DNA of 64,000 nucleotides from Seminavis robusta (GCA_903772945.1 CAICTM010000184.1:33225-97224), one strand, 5' to 3'. Positions 40,670-52,700 are shown, counted from the first letter of the stretch. Numbers and translations: made by a program. The notes: generated from the sequence alone by a model not told the origin.

Positions 40670-41410
40670 TCATTCCTCTTGTTTGACCCATCTCCAAAGA
40701 CGTCTGTGCCAAGCATTTCTTTTTTCACGTTCCGCCTTGCGCCTTGCCAGAATATCTTCTGGTCTTTCAATTCGTTTTGTATTGTCAAAGTCTGTCTTGG
40801 CTGCCTTGTTTAACCTCTGCATCATGTCATCGTGTTCTTCTTCCATGAGTGCTTGGCGCTCCGATAAACTAACCTCTCTTCTGGACGCGGCTCGTTCCTT
40901 GAGCTTGCCATCAATGGCACTAGAGACGACCCACAAAGCTCCCACAGTGAAGAGGACAAAGGGCAGTCCAGCCCGAATAAATAACTGATTTCCACTGGCT
41001 TGTTGTTGCGTTGATCCCTTCCGTTTGAGATATTCCGAACGACTGACAAAGGAACCCACACCTGGATGACTGGCTGGAATGCCTCTCGTAGTGGAATTCT
41101 CACTTTTGGGAAGTGCCGTCCCTGGAGATGACGACGACGACGAGAATCGCCGAAGACGTGATGACATGCGTCGAAGGGTTCTTGCGGACTTGTTGACCAT
41201 GGTCTGGCGCCGTATGTTGGCGGATACTAGCTTGGCGTGTGCGCCTCGAATCATCTTCCACAAAATGTCAACGACACTACGCAAACGACGGAAGCACCAG
41301 GAGAGTAAAAGTCCAATACCAAAATTGCCAAAGATGAAAATGAACCAATGTAGCGCAAGTTCTATCAACCAAAAGACGAATCCCCTCAGGTGGTTTTGTC
41401 TATAATACAT
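40670..41410 (-). CDS. COX16-like mitochondrial assembly protein
   Basis: The frame encodes 246 aa from ATG 41410, or 176 aa from ATG 41200. The C-terminal part matches COX16: a single membrane segment FIRAGLPFVLFTVGALWVVSSAI, a charged linker, then DFDNTKRIERPEDILARR in place of the family's DFDNWKNIRGPRPWED. COX16 helps put copper into COX2 during cytochrome c oxidase assembly in the inner membrane. The 176-aa form begins MVNKSARTLRRMSSRLRRFSSSSSS, a textbook basic mitochondrial presequence, so I favour ATG 41200. The longer form adds a hydrophobic hairpin (FVFWLIELALHWFIFIFGNFG) that would oppose matrix-side import. The gene is divergent from the glycosyltransferase-like gene. Confidence 0.65.
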   Translation of the reverse strand: MYYRQNHLRGFVFWLIELALHWFIFIFGNFGIGLLLSWCFRRLRSVVDILWKMIRGAHAKLVSANIRRQTMVNKSARTLRRMSSRLRRFSSSSSSPGTALPKSENSTTRGIPASHPGVGSFVSRSEYLKRKGSTQQQASGNQLFIRAGLPFVLFTVGALWVVSSAIDGKLKERAASRREVSLSERQALMEEEHDDMMQRLNKAAKTDFDNTKRIERPEDILARRKAEREKRNAWHRRLWRWVKQEE

Positions 41411-41892
41411 ACGGGTTGCCTTGAGAGAGCCCCTGTGGTGTTTCGGTTGCCATGCTAGCTAGCATGGTGGCTGAAAATAAGAAGGGAAGGAAGGTACGAA
41501 GTCGATTGAGTCAGCCACCGAATTAGAATCAAATCGAATCATCGATTGTGATTCGATTCGATTCGATTGAAAGATTCAATTCGACTAAAATTGCCGTGGG
41601 AATCGACCAGCGAGTTCCGAAGTTCGCCGTTTTGTTTGGCGACTCTTTGCAGCTCTTTGCGAGCCTTCGCCTCTTGCCGTTGTTGCTGTGGACGACAACA
41701 ACAAAGTATGACCATACCAATTGCAAGTACAGTACAGTACAGTACAGTACAGTACAGTACAGTACAGTACAGTACAGTACAGTACAGTACAGCAGCAACA
41801 AACAAGACCATCATCCATCGCTGTTGAGCTGGAGGTGCAAGAGGACGTTGCTTTATTTGGTGGTGGTACGATAGAGGTCCGTTCCCCAACCA
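41411..41892. promoter_or_regulatory. Divergent promoter spacer with two repeat tracts
   Basis: The spacer of 482 bp separates the COX16-like gene and the glycosyltransferase-like gene. An ATTCGATTCG array lies at 41521-41584 and a 13-copy AGTAC tract at 41726-41790. An inverted ATGCTAGCTAGCAT palindrome is at about 41452-41465. No gene is seen. Confidence 0.45.
41726..41790 (+). repeat. AGTAC pentanucleotide microsatellite, 13 copies
   Basis: Thirteen perfect AGTAC units in a row. The core GTAC is its own reverse complement, so the tract can fold. It lies about 100 bp upstream of ATG 41893 and is likely in the promoter or 5' UTR. Perfect copies imply recent growth. Confidence 0.95.
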
Positions 41893-43377
41893 ATGGGTCG
41901 TCAACGCATCAAACATGGGAAAGGGAAACTCTCGGGTGCTCGCGGCGCAAGGAAGGGCTCCGTAGAAGGAATGAATCCATCAAAAATTTGGCTGGCACAA
42001 TGTTCATTGCTCATTATTGCAATCTTCCATATCTTGAGTTTAAAAAAAGCCATTTCCAATGGCCGGACACTAGAGGAAATCCAACTACAAGACAAAAGCA
42101 TGGCCTCGTTCATCGATAACCCGAAGAAACCGCTAGGCAAATCTCCAGATATATCACCCAGCAATGATGTCAACAAGACAGAGGTTGCAGTATTTTACAA
42201 CGTATATCTGCCCTGGCCTATCAACACTACCGAGGCAGCCGCGGAAATCGTAAGGGAACAACTCGAGCAGATCGGCACATCCTTTGAAAACACTGCTGAT
42301 CACGCGTCATTGTACTACGTTTCCATTGGGCGACGCCTCGACGACGGAATGGTGCAAAACGTTTGCTCTCGCTTCAACAATCTGTCCTGCAAACGATTGG
42401 GATACCACTCGAAAGGGTTTGAAGAGAAAACTCTAGAACGACTGAGGAGCTATTGCGACGACAAGCCTGCGAACCATCGAGTGGTGTACCTTCATAACAA
42501 GGGTAGTTACCACCCAGGGGGGGGCGCAGTGGTAGACCAGAACGTTTGGCGCCGTGCTGGGACAAGTGCAGCAACCAGCCAACTATGTGTTCATCCTCCA
42601 GATGATGTGTGTGACTTTTGCGGTCTTCTCGTGACACCTCTACCATGGTTACATGTAAGTGCAGTCGCCCAATACGACGTTTCCTGCGGTCCTGCCAAGC
42701 AACTTTTCTAACCAATTCCCTTGCTGTAGATTCCTGGAAACTTTTGGACGGCAAAATGTTCCTACATCAATAAGCTATTGCCTCCCGTAACTTACGAGAA
42801 TCTCATGACAGACTATATTGAGCGAGTTGCGGAGCCGCTTCTTGGAAACAGGACCATGAACATGCTATTTCAGAAAGGCTTCAAACGACAGGGAGCCTTT
42901 TTTGGGCAAGGCCGCTTCACAGCAGAGAATTGGATTGGAAGTCATCCTTCGGCTATTCCTTGCGATGTAGCTCCTGTGTCGTACATTCGATACTGGCAAT
43001 CCCGAGATCGCTACGACACGCCCTTTAACTTCTCCTTTGCACCGCGTCGTGAGCTGGCTTACATGATGGATACTGGAGAACCCAGAATTCCGAAGTATAT
43101 ACTGAAAAAGAAGAATCTTCGCATAAGAGACTATCATCTCCTCGGGGGCATGATTACGAGGTGGATGACATTCTACAAGGAAATCCCCGATGAAAACCAT
43201 TGGGTCTGGTCATACTATCCAGACGCAGACGAGTGGCAAGCGGCTGCCGAGACGTACGGCGTGAAAGCCTTCGAGATGGTGGCGGCGACGGTCGCCGCCA
43301 TTAGTAGAAAGAAACAGAACCAAACATTGGCTGCCTCGACGGTGGGTACCGGCTCCTTTACAGAAGCTACCTCTTGA
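41893..43377 (+). CDS. Type II membrane glycosyltransferase-like protein (2 exons)
   Basis: Exons 41893-42654 and 42730-43377 give 469 aa. A basic N-terminus is followed by one signal anchor (IWLAQCSLLIIAIFHIL, about 32-48), typical of Golgi enzymes with a lumenal catalytic part. Lumenal marks are VAVFYNVYLPWP, ISIGR-like YYVSIGRRLD, VVYLHNKGSYHP, then across the splice site PWLHIPGNFWTAKCSYINKLLPP. The last motif (S/P-GNFW.A.C.Y...L) is shared by stramenopile glycosyltransferase-like proteins of unassigned family. N-glycosylation sequons are present (NTTE, NLSC, NRTM, NFSF). No DxD motif is certain. Donor sugar and acceptor are unknown. Confidence 0.65.
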
Positions 43378-43519
43378 ACAGGCTCTTGAAGTGGGTGGTA
43401 TTCGTTTGTTCTGATTCAATACAAAATGCGTGTGCCTGTGCGCAATTGGCACCGTACAAAGGATTAGGCATAGCAGAACAACAGACAATCGCTTGACTGG
43501 AAATCAGGACATGACTTCG

Positions 43520-43549
43520 GATTAGACATAAGCAAAAGTCACCCCGCTC
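43520..43549 (+). repeat. Left terminal inverted repeat of the MULE
   Basis: Starts GATTAGaCATAAGCAAAA and runs to CCGCTC. It pairs with the reverse complement of 48875-48904 with three mismatches in 30 bases. Confidence 0.85.
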
Positions 43550-43559
43550 GTCCGTTGGG

Positions 43560-43740
43560 GTATTTGGTACCGTTCCATTTACGTGATGTAAACAGAACGG
43601 ATCTATTTACTCACGTAGTCATGGCGGACAGTAAACGGAACCGTTCCATAGAATGTAATCGGATCAGTTCTGTTAACTTCTCGAACCTTCTCGGAACGTA
43701 ATCGGAACCGTTCCGAATACTGTCCGCCTTAAACTGTCAT
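43560..43740. repeat. Left subterminal palindromic array
   Basis: About five GGAACCGTTCC-like dyads (some GGATCAGTTC variants) are spaced 30-45 bp apart with GTAAACGGAAC and ATTTACTCACGTAG connectors. Such arrays are common transposase-binding sites at transposon ends. Confidence 0.7.
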
Positions 43741-43849
43741 TGGTGTGGTATGGTTGCTGCCTTTAAAGAGGTTCTGGTCTTTGAACACAATGTGCCCTTT
43801 CATTTCATTCCTAAAGTAGTCAGCTCATGATATTTCAGACAAGTGCACC

Positions 43850-46586
43850 ATGTTTCCAACACAAACTAATCCACGTATCCAGACTTCTACAGAAGAAGTC
43901 AGTTGGTTGGTACATTCCATTAGCCTTGAGGATGTGGAGGGGAATCTTCCAATTGACCTTTGCTGCATGTTCTGCTTTGATGGATTGGGCCGACAACAAA
44001 GATCATACTTCCTCCTTCTATCTATGAACCTGATCCTGACAAGAAAGATGTTACTCTAGACTTGATCATCGACAAAGCTATGAAACATTCTGACACAACT
44101 CTTATCAAAGGCAAGATTGACAAAACTGTTGGCAATGAGATTCACTACTATTTACTTTGTGAATGCAAGCGAAAATACTACAGTCAACGGGGCGCCACAA
44201 CATCGGCAAAAGAGAACCAAAAGGAAAACTTTAGACAGGATAGAATAGTAGACAAGGGGAAAGGTAGTCGAGGTCCAGATGGGAGGAGCTTTCCCCGCAG
44301 AACCGAGACATCTAAGCCCCACAAAAAATGCCCTGTTGAATTCAAATTGAGGTTGGTCCCTGGCCAGTACTGGTACTTCAAGAGAACTCGTAAGGCACTG
44401 GGTATTCACAACCATTCTCGAACTCCATTTGTTGACAAACATAGAAGAATGAAAACCTACTCGCAGGAAGAATTGAATCTGGCCCAAACGTATAGCCAAA
44501 TCTGTCCTGCCGGTGCCGCGATGGCTTTGACTAGCAAGGCAACTGGCACCCTAGCACCTTCCAAAGATCAGCTCCGTTACAACAAGTCTCCCACTTCTAA
44601 CAAACCTGTATCCCAATCCCAGGCTCTTATCGAGTACCTCAGGGAGCAAGTATCTTTGAAGAAGATGAGATTCGTTGCATTGTATCACGAGGTCACTGAG
44701 ACAAGTTTGCTAACCATTTCAAAGGCCAGCATGAATAGGAGGGCTCAACAGATGAACAATGAGGGTGTCTTTGATGAGGACCTGGAACAAGCTGAAGATA
44801 TACAGCTCACCTATGAGGACTCCAGTTCCACTGTCCAGCAGCTGAGACTTAAGTCAGCTGCAGAGAAGGTTGGTATTGCAGAGGCACTATTGGCCATGAA
44901 GCAAGATATGCAAGTGGGCAAAAAGGTGTTCCTTGCTTGTGCCTGGTGCACTGAAGAAGAGAGAAAACTGTTTCAGAAGTATCCAGAAGTTCTTATGGTT
45001 GATGTAACGTTTCAAACAAACAATCAGGGAAGGCCTCTGTTTACAAGTTGCTCACCAGGCAGGGACATGTTCTTCTTCACACCATTAAGGGCCTACTTAC
45101 CTTCCCAATGTAGGTGGGTCTTCAGTTGGCTGTTTGGAAGTGCCATACCATTGTTACTTGGCATGTACTCTCTTGCAAGAACTCAGCTGGTGCTCAGTGA
45201 CGGTGACCCAAACATCTATCTATCGTTTGAAAGAACACCAGCCCAAAAGCTTACCAAATGCCATTCATGGATTGTGCATTTACCATCTTGTGACCAAACC
45301 ACTGGCTGAAGCTGGAAGTAAATTGGTAGGGAAGGATGATCCCTTTGTATTGAATCAAATCGAGACTTTCAAAAGATGGGTCTTTACCTGGATGTGTCTT
45401 GGAGGAATTGAGACTGATGAGGAATTTGAAATCTCACATAGATTGTTGGTCCAGTGGCTGAAGGCATTTCGCAATGATGATGCGACCGAAAGGAGCCTCT
45501 GAGGACCTCAAGCACAACTCTTACCATTTGGAGCTCGAGCTGATCCGAATCATGAACCACAAGAGCCGTTGGTACTTTCCAAATAGGAAACATAAACTCC
45601 ACTTGCAACAAAAGGCCACCTCAGCATTGGAGGGAGGGGTTCACCAGACGATGAAGCACGGATGCTCCAAGAAAGTTCAACCCAACATGAGCCTTCTGGA
45701 ATCTGTCAAAACACAAACACAGCAGGTTGACATAAGACTGACAAACCTGAAAAGAGCAGTCCAACAAGACATAAAAAGGAGACCGTTGTGGACCAGCACA
45801 AATACTGGTGCACATCTTACCAGAATGGGTGAAAGCATTGGCAAGCAACTGTGCGAACAAAGTCAAAGCTATGCCTACAAGTGGGACTTCACAACTCACT
45901 GTGTCATCATGAAAAGACGGAACCAAAAGGGCTTGTATTGTATGGACTGTAACAACGAAACTGCTGAGTACTGTTCAACATGTGATGAGAGATCGCCCAT
46001 TCCAAAGTGGGTGAGATTGCGCGAGATTACCTTCACAACCGTCGATGACAATTGGTATATGGTGAATTGCAGTTGTTTGCACAATGATGGCCATCCATGT
46101 AGATACTTGGCATGCTTGATACAGCTTCAAATTGGTCATTTCATTCCTCGATACCACAGGAAGTATGCGGCCTTCTTCGGAACAGACAGAAGGATCACCG
46201 AGTTCTATGAAGCTGCAAACCGGGACCACCGAATTTTGATTTCGACTGAGGAATTTCAGCACATAAAGAAACAAGTGAGAGAAGTTGACAACAGCGACTT
46301 ACCTGTGGACTTTTGGAATCAAGAAAAATCCGTGTGCTATCAGTCAGACAAGACCGGTCTACACGTAGTTCAAGTCCAGGATGATACCGATGAAATCCCG
46401 CTCTCCTCCTTGTTTGAAGAAAGTGGATTAAGTCAAGATTTTGGTTGTCCGGAGCCAGACGAACACACAACACCGGCCATTGTCCGAGGGCGACATGTCC
46501 ACCCACCCCAGACTGGCCATTTCTTCAATGACAATGTAGCAAGACTCCAAATTTTTGCAGACCTGGCTTCCAAAGATGCAAATTGA
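43850..46586 (+). pseudogene. MULE-type transposase, frameshifted
   Basis: The coding region must change frame at least three times (near 43992, between about 45210 and 45255, and near 45490). Parts recognised are a FAR1/WRKY-GCM1-like N-terminal zinc region (LLCECKRKYYSQRG ... CPVEFKLRLVPGQYWYFKR ... GIHNHSRTP, with C-C-H-H spacing), the MULE catalytic core with VLMVDVTFQTNNQGRPLF (first Asp) and LVLSDGDPNIY (second Asp), then after a frameshift FPNAIHGLCIYHLV-like sequence, and a SWIM-type finger CSCLHNDGHPCRY. The usual last His of the finger (CRH) is Tyr here. An acidic C-terminal tail ends at 46586. It cannot make a whole transposase. Confidence 0.8.
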
Positions 46587-46923
46587 AAGCAATTTACAAC
46601 CAGCGCTTAACCTCTTGTTTTGCCCAGATGATGGAGGATTCAGACAATCATTTCCGCAATGACGATCATAGTGGCCGGCAACAAAACAGTGTCATACTGG
46701 ATCTACTGCACAAAACGGAAAAAAGAAAAAAGCCTAATAGAATCAAATCTGCTGGTGAAGCAAAGAAGAGACCAAGAAAACGACATGAGGACAGCAAACA
46801 AAGTGTTAGCGAAGACGGTCAAAACTGGCTCTGAAATCATAGTATCGTGTACTCACCTAAATATTTAATTCCTCCATATCCATTTTACTGAGGCCATTTG
46901 TTGCCATACTCTGCATATCCATT

Positions 46924-48277
46924 TTACTGAGGCCATTCGTCACCATACTTGAGGTAAAAAGCAATGATCACACATGCAATTTTCTGAAGCTGCTGGTTAT
47001 GTTCAGAGCTGTCAGTCAAGAACGACTCCGCCGCAGGTAGCACACCCATCTCGATTACCAAAATTTTCTTGCAATCACGACCACCTGTGGTGTCACCAGC
47101 ATCATCGTAGCAGAGGTCGACTCGGTAGATAAGGTGATTCCGGAAGAATGGATCATGAGCAACGACCTCACCCTCGGTAGATTTCAAAAAGAGAACACCA
47201 AGGGCGCCACACTGATTGATTGGCTTGATGGCAAGCCCATTTGCCTCGATCCACCCTGACTACCACACTTGATGCCCCTTGGCACTTCAAGAGAATTATC
47301 GTTTCTTCCACACTCAGTCGAAATGATTATCGAGTACTTGTTGTAGATCTGCGTCCAAGTAGTATTCGACCACGGAGTGGGGTAGACGCCACCAGGGTAT
47401 TGGACATTATCCAATCCAAATTGAATTTCCAATGTGGGCGCACGCAAAGGCTTGAGGGCATGATCACGAAGGGGTTTGTCCTGGAAAGCGTTCGTCACTG
47501 ACAGGGGTGGATAGAACTTCATTCTACCAAAGATGGCCAGATCACCACAAAACTCATATACTCCGGCAAAAAGGGAGTTGGAAAGGCCTCCTTTTTGGCT
47601 GGATCAGAACATTATCAGTTTCACCCTGGAGGTAGCCATTCTCCCATAGACCAATATCTGTTCCAAAAATACAGATATCAAAATTGGATGACAATAGCTT
47701 CGTGAGATCAGCCTTACGCTCATAGATGCCCTTGACGAGTGAAGTCTGCTTCACAAGGCAAAATTTTGGGGACGCGACTGCTGGCCATCCGGAACGGGAA
47801 GATTGCCAATGCTCTGGCGAAGAAGCTGGCAATTACTTGATTGATGTGTGGCACAACCAAGTGGGATGGCTTGTCTTCCGTGGCGGCAATAGCAGTAGAC
47901 AGTGTGTCCATTGATTGTTGGCAATCAACGTTTGGAGTTCTGCATTGAAACCGGGATGATCGAATGAATTTTTTTGTGGATCGATCCATACAAATGAGTG
48001 TTTGAAGTTTGAACTCCTGTCATAAAGTCTAAGAGCTCAAGGTGTCATACCGATTCTCAAAGCTAATTTCTTCATGGTGTTCAAAGGCGGCCTTCTCAGT
48101 ACCATAGAGCTAATAGTCAATGAGTTGTTCGGGAACACAATGAGGAAGACAGAGTTCTGGGGTTTAAAGTTCTTCAGCAGTTGATCTGATCCCTGCCTTC
48201 TTGAACTTTTGCTTCTTCCTGTCACTCCGCTCCCCAGGAGATAAATCCAACTCAGGTCTCCCACCAAGAGATGCCAT
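46924..48277 (-). pseudogene. Second decayed coding region inside the MULE
   Basis: Minus-strand sequence from ATG 48277 (MASLGGRPELDLSPGERSD) to a stop at 46924 shows coding-like stretches in changing frames. Examples are SVFLIVFPNNSLTISSM, CIFGTDIGLWENGYLQGE, APTLEIQFGLDNVQYPGGVYPTPWSNTTW, CGALGVLFLKSTEGEVVAHDP and DLCYDDAGDTTGGRDCKKILVIEMGVLP. At least four frame changes or lost introns are needed to join them. The family is not recognised. It could be an accessory MULE gene or a captured host gene. Confidence 0.45.
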
Positions 48278-48484
48278 GGTGCAAGTGACTGGAGCAGAAG
48301 CAAACCGCAAACAACAGTGGAACCAAGAGTAGTAGTAGTCAGCTAGTAGTAGAAACACAACAACAGCAGCAACAACAAACAAGCAGAGGGATCAGCAATG
48401 GTTGGGTGAGGTGAAAGAGACTTGGTGGAGTGTGGTGGATGACTTTTGTAATGGATGCTGTTGCTGCTGCTGCGGCGCAGAGAA

Positions 48485-48865
48485 ATGGAACTGTTCCGAC
48501 TACTCACGGTATATCACGGGACGTAACGGAACTGATCCAGTTACTCTATGTAAACAGACTGATCGAAAATCCACGGTAACGATCGAAACGTAAACGGAAC
48601 TGTTCCAACTACTCCAGTAGCGAAAACAGAACTGATCAGTTACTCGATGTAAAAGAACTGATCCGAACACTCCACGATGACTATCGAAACGTAAATGGAA
48701 CTGTTCCAACTACTCCACGGTATATCACGTAGCGTAAACGGAACTGATCCAGTTACTCAACGTAAATAGAACTGTTCGAAATACTCTACGATGAGAGGAT
48801 CGAAGCGTATTTGGAACTGTTACATTTACTGAGAGTAAACGGATCGATTCCATCTACCTTGCGCC
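48485..48865. repeat. Right subterminal palindromic array
   Basis: About nine units alternate between GGAACTGTTCCAACTACTCC and GGAACTGATCCAGTTACTC, each with GTAAAC or CGAAACGTAAA connectors at 35-45 bp spacing. It is longer than the left array and in inverted relation to it. Confidence 0.75.
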
Positions 48866-48874
48866 TGCCTGAGA

Positions 48875-48904
48875 GAGCAGGGTGAGTTTTGCTTATGACT
48901 AATC
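48875..48904 (-). repeat. Right terminal inverted repeat of the MULE
   Basis: Reverse complement begins GATTAGtCATAAGCAAAA and ends CTGCTC, matching the left end with three mismatches. Confidence 0.85.
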
Positions 48905-49725
48905 TAAGCTTTCCAGCGAAAGGGCATTTGACTGATGGCGGCTAACAAAATGCGGAAACCAACAAGCCAACTTGGTATTTCAAGCAACAAGCGATCGCTC
49001 AGTTTTTGCAATGTTGTAACGGCGCCCTCATGTGTTGGGATCCTTGCTCGTCACGGCTACGATGTATGCCTCTCTTCTCACTTCTTGGATATGTCCAAAA
49101 ATAGCTCTAGCTAGCTCTAGCTCTAGCCAGTAGCTACTAGCTAGAGGATAAAAGCTCAACCTTCAAGCCTAAAAGTATTCCTGCAATAGTAACAGAGATC
49201 TTCGTTTTGGTCCTACCGTGGTACCGGTACACCGACTGACTGTTACTCGACTCGACTCCCGCAGCTCTGAATTTTCTTCTAAAGATCCAGAACCTGAGAT
49301 CTCCGGGTTAGATCCACTGCAATGGGTTCTGATCCTCCAAAAAAGGGCGACGTGGAAGCTATCGGGTGGCGCGTTGATGGCTCTGTTCTTTGGATCTTCC
49401 GCCAGGAGGCTGCCGGACACACCTAAACCAATCTTCAGCGGTATCTTTTTTTGATGGGATGCGAACAGCTGCGAAGGCTGCTGGAAGCTTGATCGGCATT
49501 TTCTCACCAATTCAAAAAGACACAAAACAAACAATCGACAGCTGATACCCTTGTGATAGCCTCGGGCAATACCGATACAATAGGTCAGATTCGAAACTTC
49601 TTTTTTTGGTACCACGTTGACTATCAATCAATCTCAAGAGTATCTTTGTCGAGGCTGCGCGGAAGAAGAAGATATCGTGCTCACAATATCCAAAGACAGG
49701 AAAATTGATAGATTGTTCTTTCAAG
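48905..49725. other. Intergenic region before the transhydrogenase gene
   Basis: CTAGCTCTAG-type tracts lie near 49098-49145. A 152-aa minus-strand frame (49169-49627) has no family features. No gene is called. Confidence 0.4.
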
Positions 49726-52700
49726 ATGAAGCTTCAATTACTAAGCCTTTTCCTGGTATCAGGAGTCCATGGTTTTTCCTCGTCATTGTCCACTCGGACC
49801 TTGACCCGTGGGCCTGTTCGTACGAGCAGTTTCAAGACTTTTGCGACTGTGGAAGGTGATCAGAAGCAAAAGGATTCGGTTGACGAGGATGGCCCGGCAG
49901 CCACATTTCTCGAGGAACCTGCCAGCGAGTTGCTGGGAAAGCCTATTCCCTACTCGGAGCTTACCATTGGAGTTCTGAAGGAAACCTTTCCAGGCGAAAA
50001 TCGGGTCTCGCAGACCCCCGATAGCATCCGTTCCTTGGTTAAGGAAGGATTGACCGTCGTGGTGGAGCAGGGAGGTCAGTTAGTTGTCTGTGGGCAAGCG
50101 CATGAATATTCCTTTCTTGTTGTTGTTGTCTAACCAAAACTCTTCTCTTCTCCTCGTCTCTCCTTCTTTCCTTTGTAGCCGGTGAACGGGCTTCCTTCAG
50201 TGACGCTGCCTTTTTGGAAGCAGGAGCTGTTGTCCTAGGAAAGCAACAACTGCTTGCCGATGCCGACATTATCACAAAAATCAGACCCCCCTCTGACGAC
50301 GAGGTTCCCATGCTTGCTGGAAAAACTTTGATCAGTACGATCCAACCAGCCATCAACGGGGATTTGTACAAGACTTTGACCGATCAGGGCACCAACGTCT
50401 TTGCGTTGGATTGTGTTCCCCGTATGCTCAGTCGAGGACAATCTTACGATACCCTTAGTAGTCAGGCCAATATTGCTGGATACCGTGCCGTCATTGAAGC
50501 TGCAGAAGCCTTCCCACGATTCTTTGCCGGACAAATGACAGCTGCTGGAAAAGTTCCACCTGCCAAGGTATCCAAATTTGGCTTTTTCTCAATGTATTAT
50601 CTCGTTTTGTGCAAACGAATGTCTCACCTAATTTCTTGTTGTTCTCAATTCCAAGGTTCTTGTGCTTGGTGCTGGAGTAGCAGGATTGGTATGGCAGCCA
50701 TCTATATTTTGCCTGGTCTTGTCAGTGCCTTCTTTCAAACTTTCTTACGCTTGCTTTGGTTTTCTTCGTTCCTCAGGCGGCCGTCCAAACTGCCAAAAAC
50801 TTGGGAGCCGTTGTGCGGGCCTTTGATGTCAGACCAGTTACCAAGGAACAAGTGGAAAGTATGGGAGCCACCTTTTTGGAAGTCCCCTTCAAGGAAGATG
50901 GCAGTGGAAGCGGTGGATATGCCAAGGAAATGTCTGATGAATTCAAAAAGGCTCAGGCACAAATGATGTTGGAACAAGCCAAGGAAGTTGATATCATTAT
51001 TACCACTGCGTTGATCCCAGGGAGAAAGGCACCAGTGCTGGTCAATGAAGAGATGCTCGCTGTCATGAAGCCAGGCTCAGTTTGCGTTGACTTGGCTGCT
51101 GCCAACGGAGGAAACGTCGAGGGTTGTGCCAAGGATGAAATCGTGACAACCTCCAATGGTGTCAAGATTATTGGTTACACCGACTTGCCTTCTCGATTGG
51201 CTGCTACCGCCAGTAACTTGGTATGTAATTTGTGTGTGTTTTTTCTAAATGGCTGGATGGAAGATCAGCCAACCTGAATCGCCATCTAATCCTTTTGTCC
51301 AATTTCTGCGTCCATAGTTTGCCAACAATGTTGCCAAGTTCGCACTCAGCATTGGACCACAGACCACAAAGGAGAAGGGCCAGTTTGTGATTGATCTGAA
51401 GGACGATGCTGTCCAAAACATGCTCATCTCCTACAACGGCGAGGCACGCTGGCCTGACAAGATTACGCCATTCCAACCACCACCGCCACCCAAGCAACCA
51501 GAACCTGAAGAGCCTCTCACGGAGGAAGAAATGCTGGCTTTGGCAACGGAAGAGCAAAAGGCACAGTTCATCAAGAATACGCAAACTGCCAGTTTGGCTG
51601 CAGCGGCCTTGGTTGCATATGGGTTGGCAACTGGCGAGAAGGAGAGTGTCAATTTGATGTCAACTTTTGCACTGGCTGGCCTTGCTGGATACCAAGTTGT
51701 CTGGGGTGTGGCTCCTGCTTTGCACTCTCCCTTAATGGCTGTGACCAATGCTATTTCCGGTATGACAGCCGTTGGTGGAATGCTTCTCTTTAGTCATGCA
51801 GCGCAGTCTGGTAGCTTGATCCCAGATTCGCCTGCACACTGGATGGGTGCCCTTGCTGTCATCCTATCGTTTATCAATATCTCTGGTGGATTCTTGGTTT
51901 CCGGAAAGATGCTTGACCTCTTCAAACGCCCCACCGACCCCAAGGATTTCTTCGAATTTTACGCTCTCCCCTTTGCGATTATCCTCGGAGGCCTGGGAGT
52001 TTCTGCTTTTGGTGGAGTTGGAGACCTCAGCGTCATGTCAGGCTCTGCAGGAATCGCATCGGCAATCTGCTGCATTGCAGCCATTGCCGGACTCGCCAAC
52101 CAAGAAACAGCTCGCACTGGCAACGTCCTGGGTATGGCAGGTGTTGGTTTTGGTTTGGCCTCCACTGCTGCTGAAATGTCGCTTGGTGGAGCAGGACCCA
52201 TTGCCTTCGGACAAGTGGGCGCTCTGGGCGGAATTGGTGCTGCTATCGGTGCTTTCCTTGCGTCCAAGGTCGGACCGACTGAACTCCCCCAGACCGTGGC
52301 TGCTTTCCATTCACTCGTTGGTTTGGCGGCCATGGCTGGAGCTGCTGGAGAGTTCTTAGGCAGCGGCAGTGGTCTTGACATGGGAACCATGTCGGCAATC
52401 TACCTTGCGACCTTCATTGGCGGAGTAACCTTCGCAGGATCAATTGTTGCATTTGGAAAGCTGTAAGTTCGGCTCTGGCTGTTTGTTGTTGTTTCTTGCT
52501 TTGAAGCTTTGCTGATGATGTCATTATCTGCTTCTTTCTGATCACAGCTCGGGAATGATGGATTCAGCACCATTGCAACTTCCAGGAAGAGATCAACTCA
52601 ACATTGCTATGCTTGCCACATGTGGCTTGGGAATGGCAGCGTTTTTGAACCCTGCTCTTGCTGGCTCTCTTGATCCCGAGACTGTGACACTTGCGAGTCT

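Larger units (their letters stand above)
43520..48904. mobile_element. Decayed MULE-type DNA transposon (5.4 kb)
   Basis: The element is bounded by 30-bp terminal inverted repeats that agree at 27 positions, with palindromic subterminal arrays inside each end. Between them lies a MULE-type transposase broken by frameshifts on the plus strand, followed by a second decayed coding region on the minus strand. A clean 8-11 bp target duplication was not found, so insertion is old or the ends have drifted. Confidence 0.8.

Noticed and set aside
41529-41916. Frames with repeated LYCTV / YSTVQ units
   Set aside because: They are translations of the AGTAC microsatellite in different frames.
43505-48915. 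Target site duplication of the MULE
   Set aside because: The nine bases outside each end do not match well enough to claim one.
49169-49627. 152-aa minus-strand frame before the transhydrogenase gene
   Set aside because: No recognisable motif; sequence lies in a spacer with palindromic tracts.
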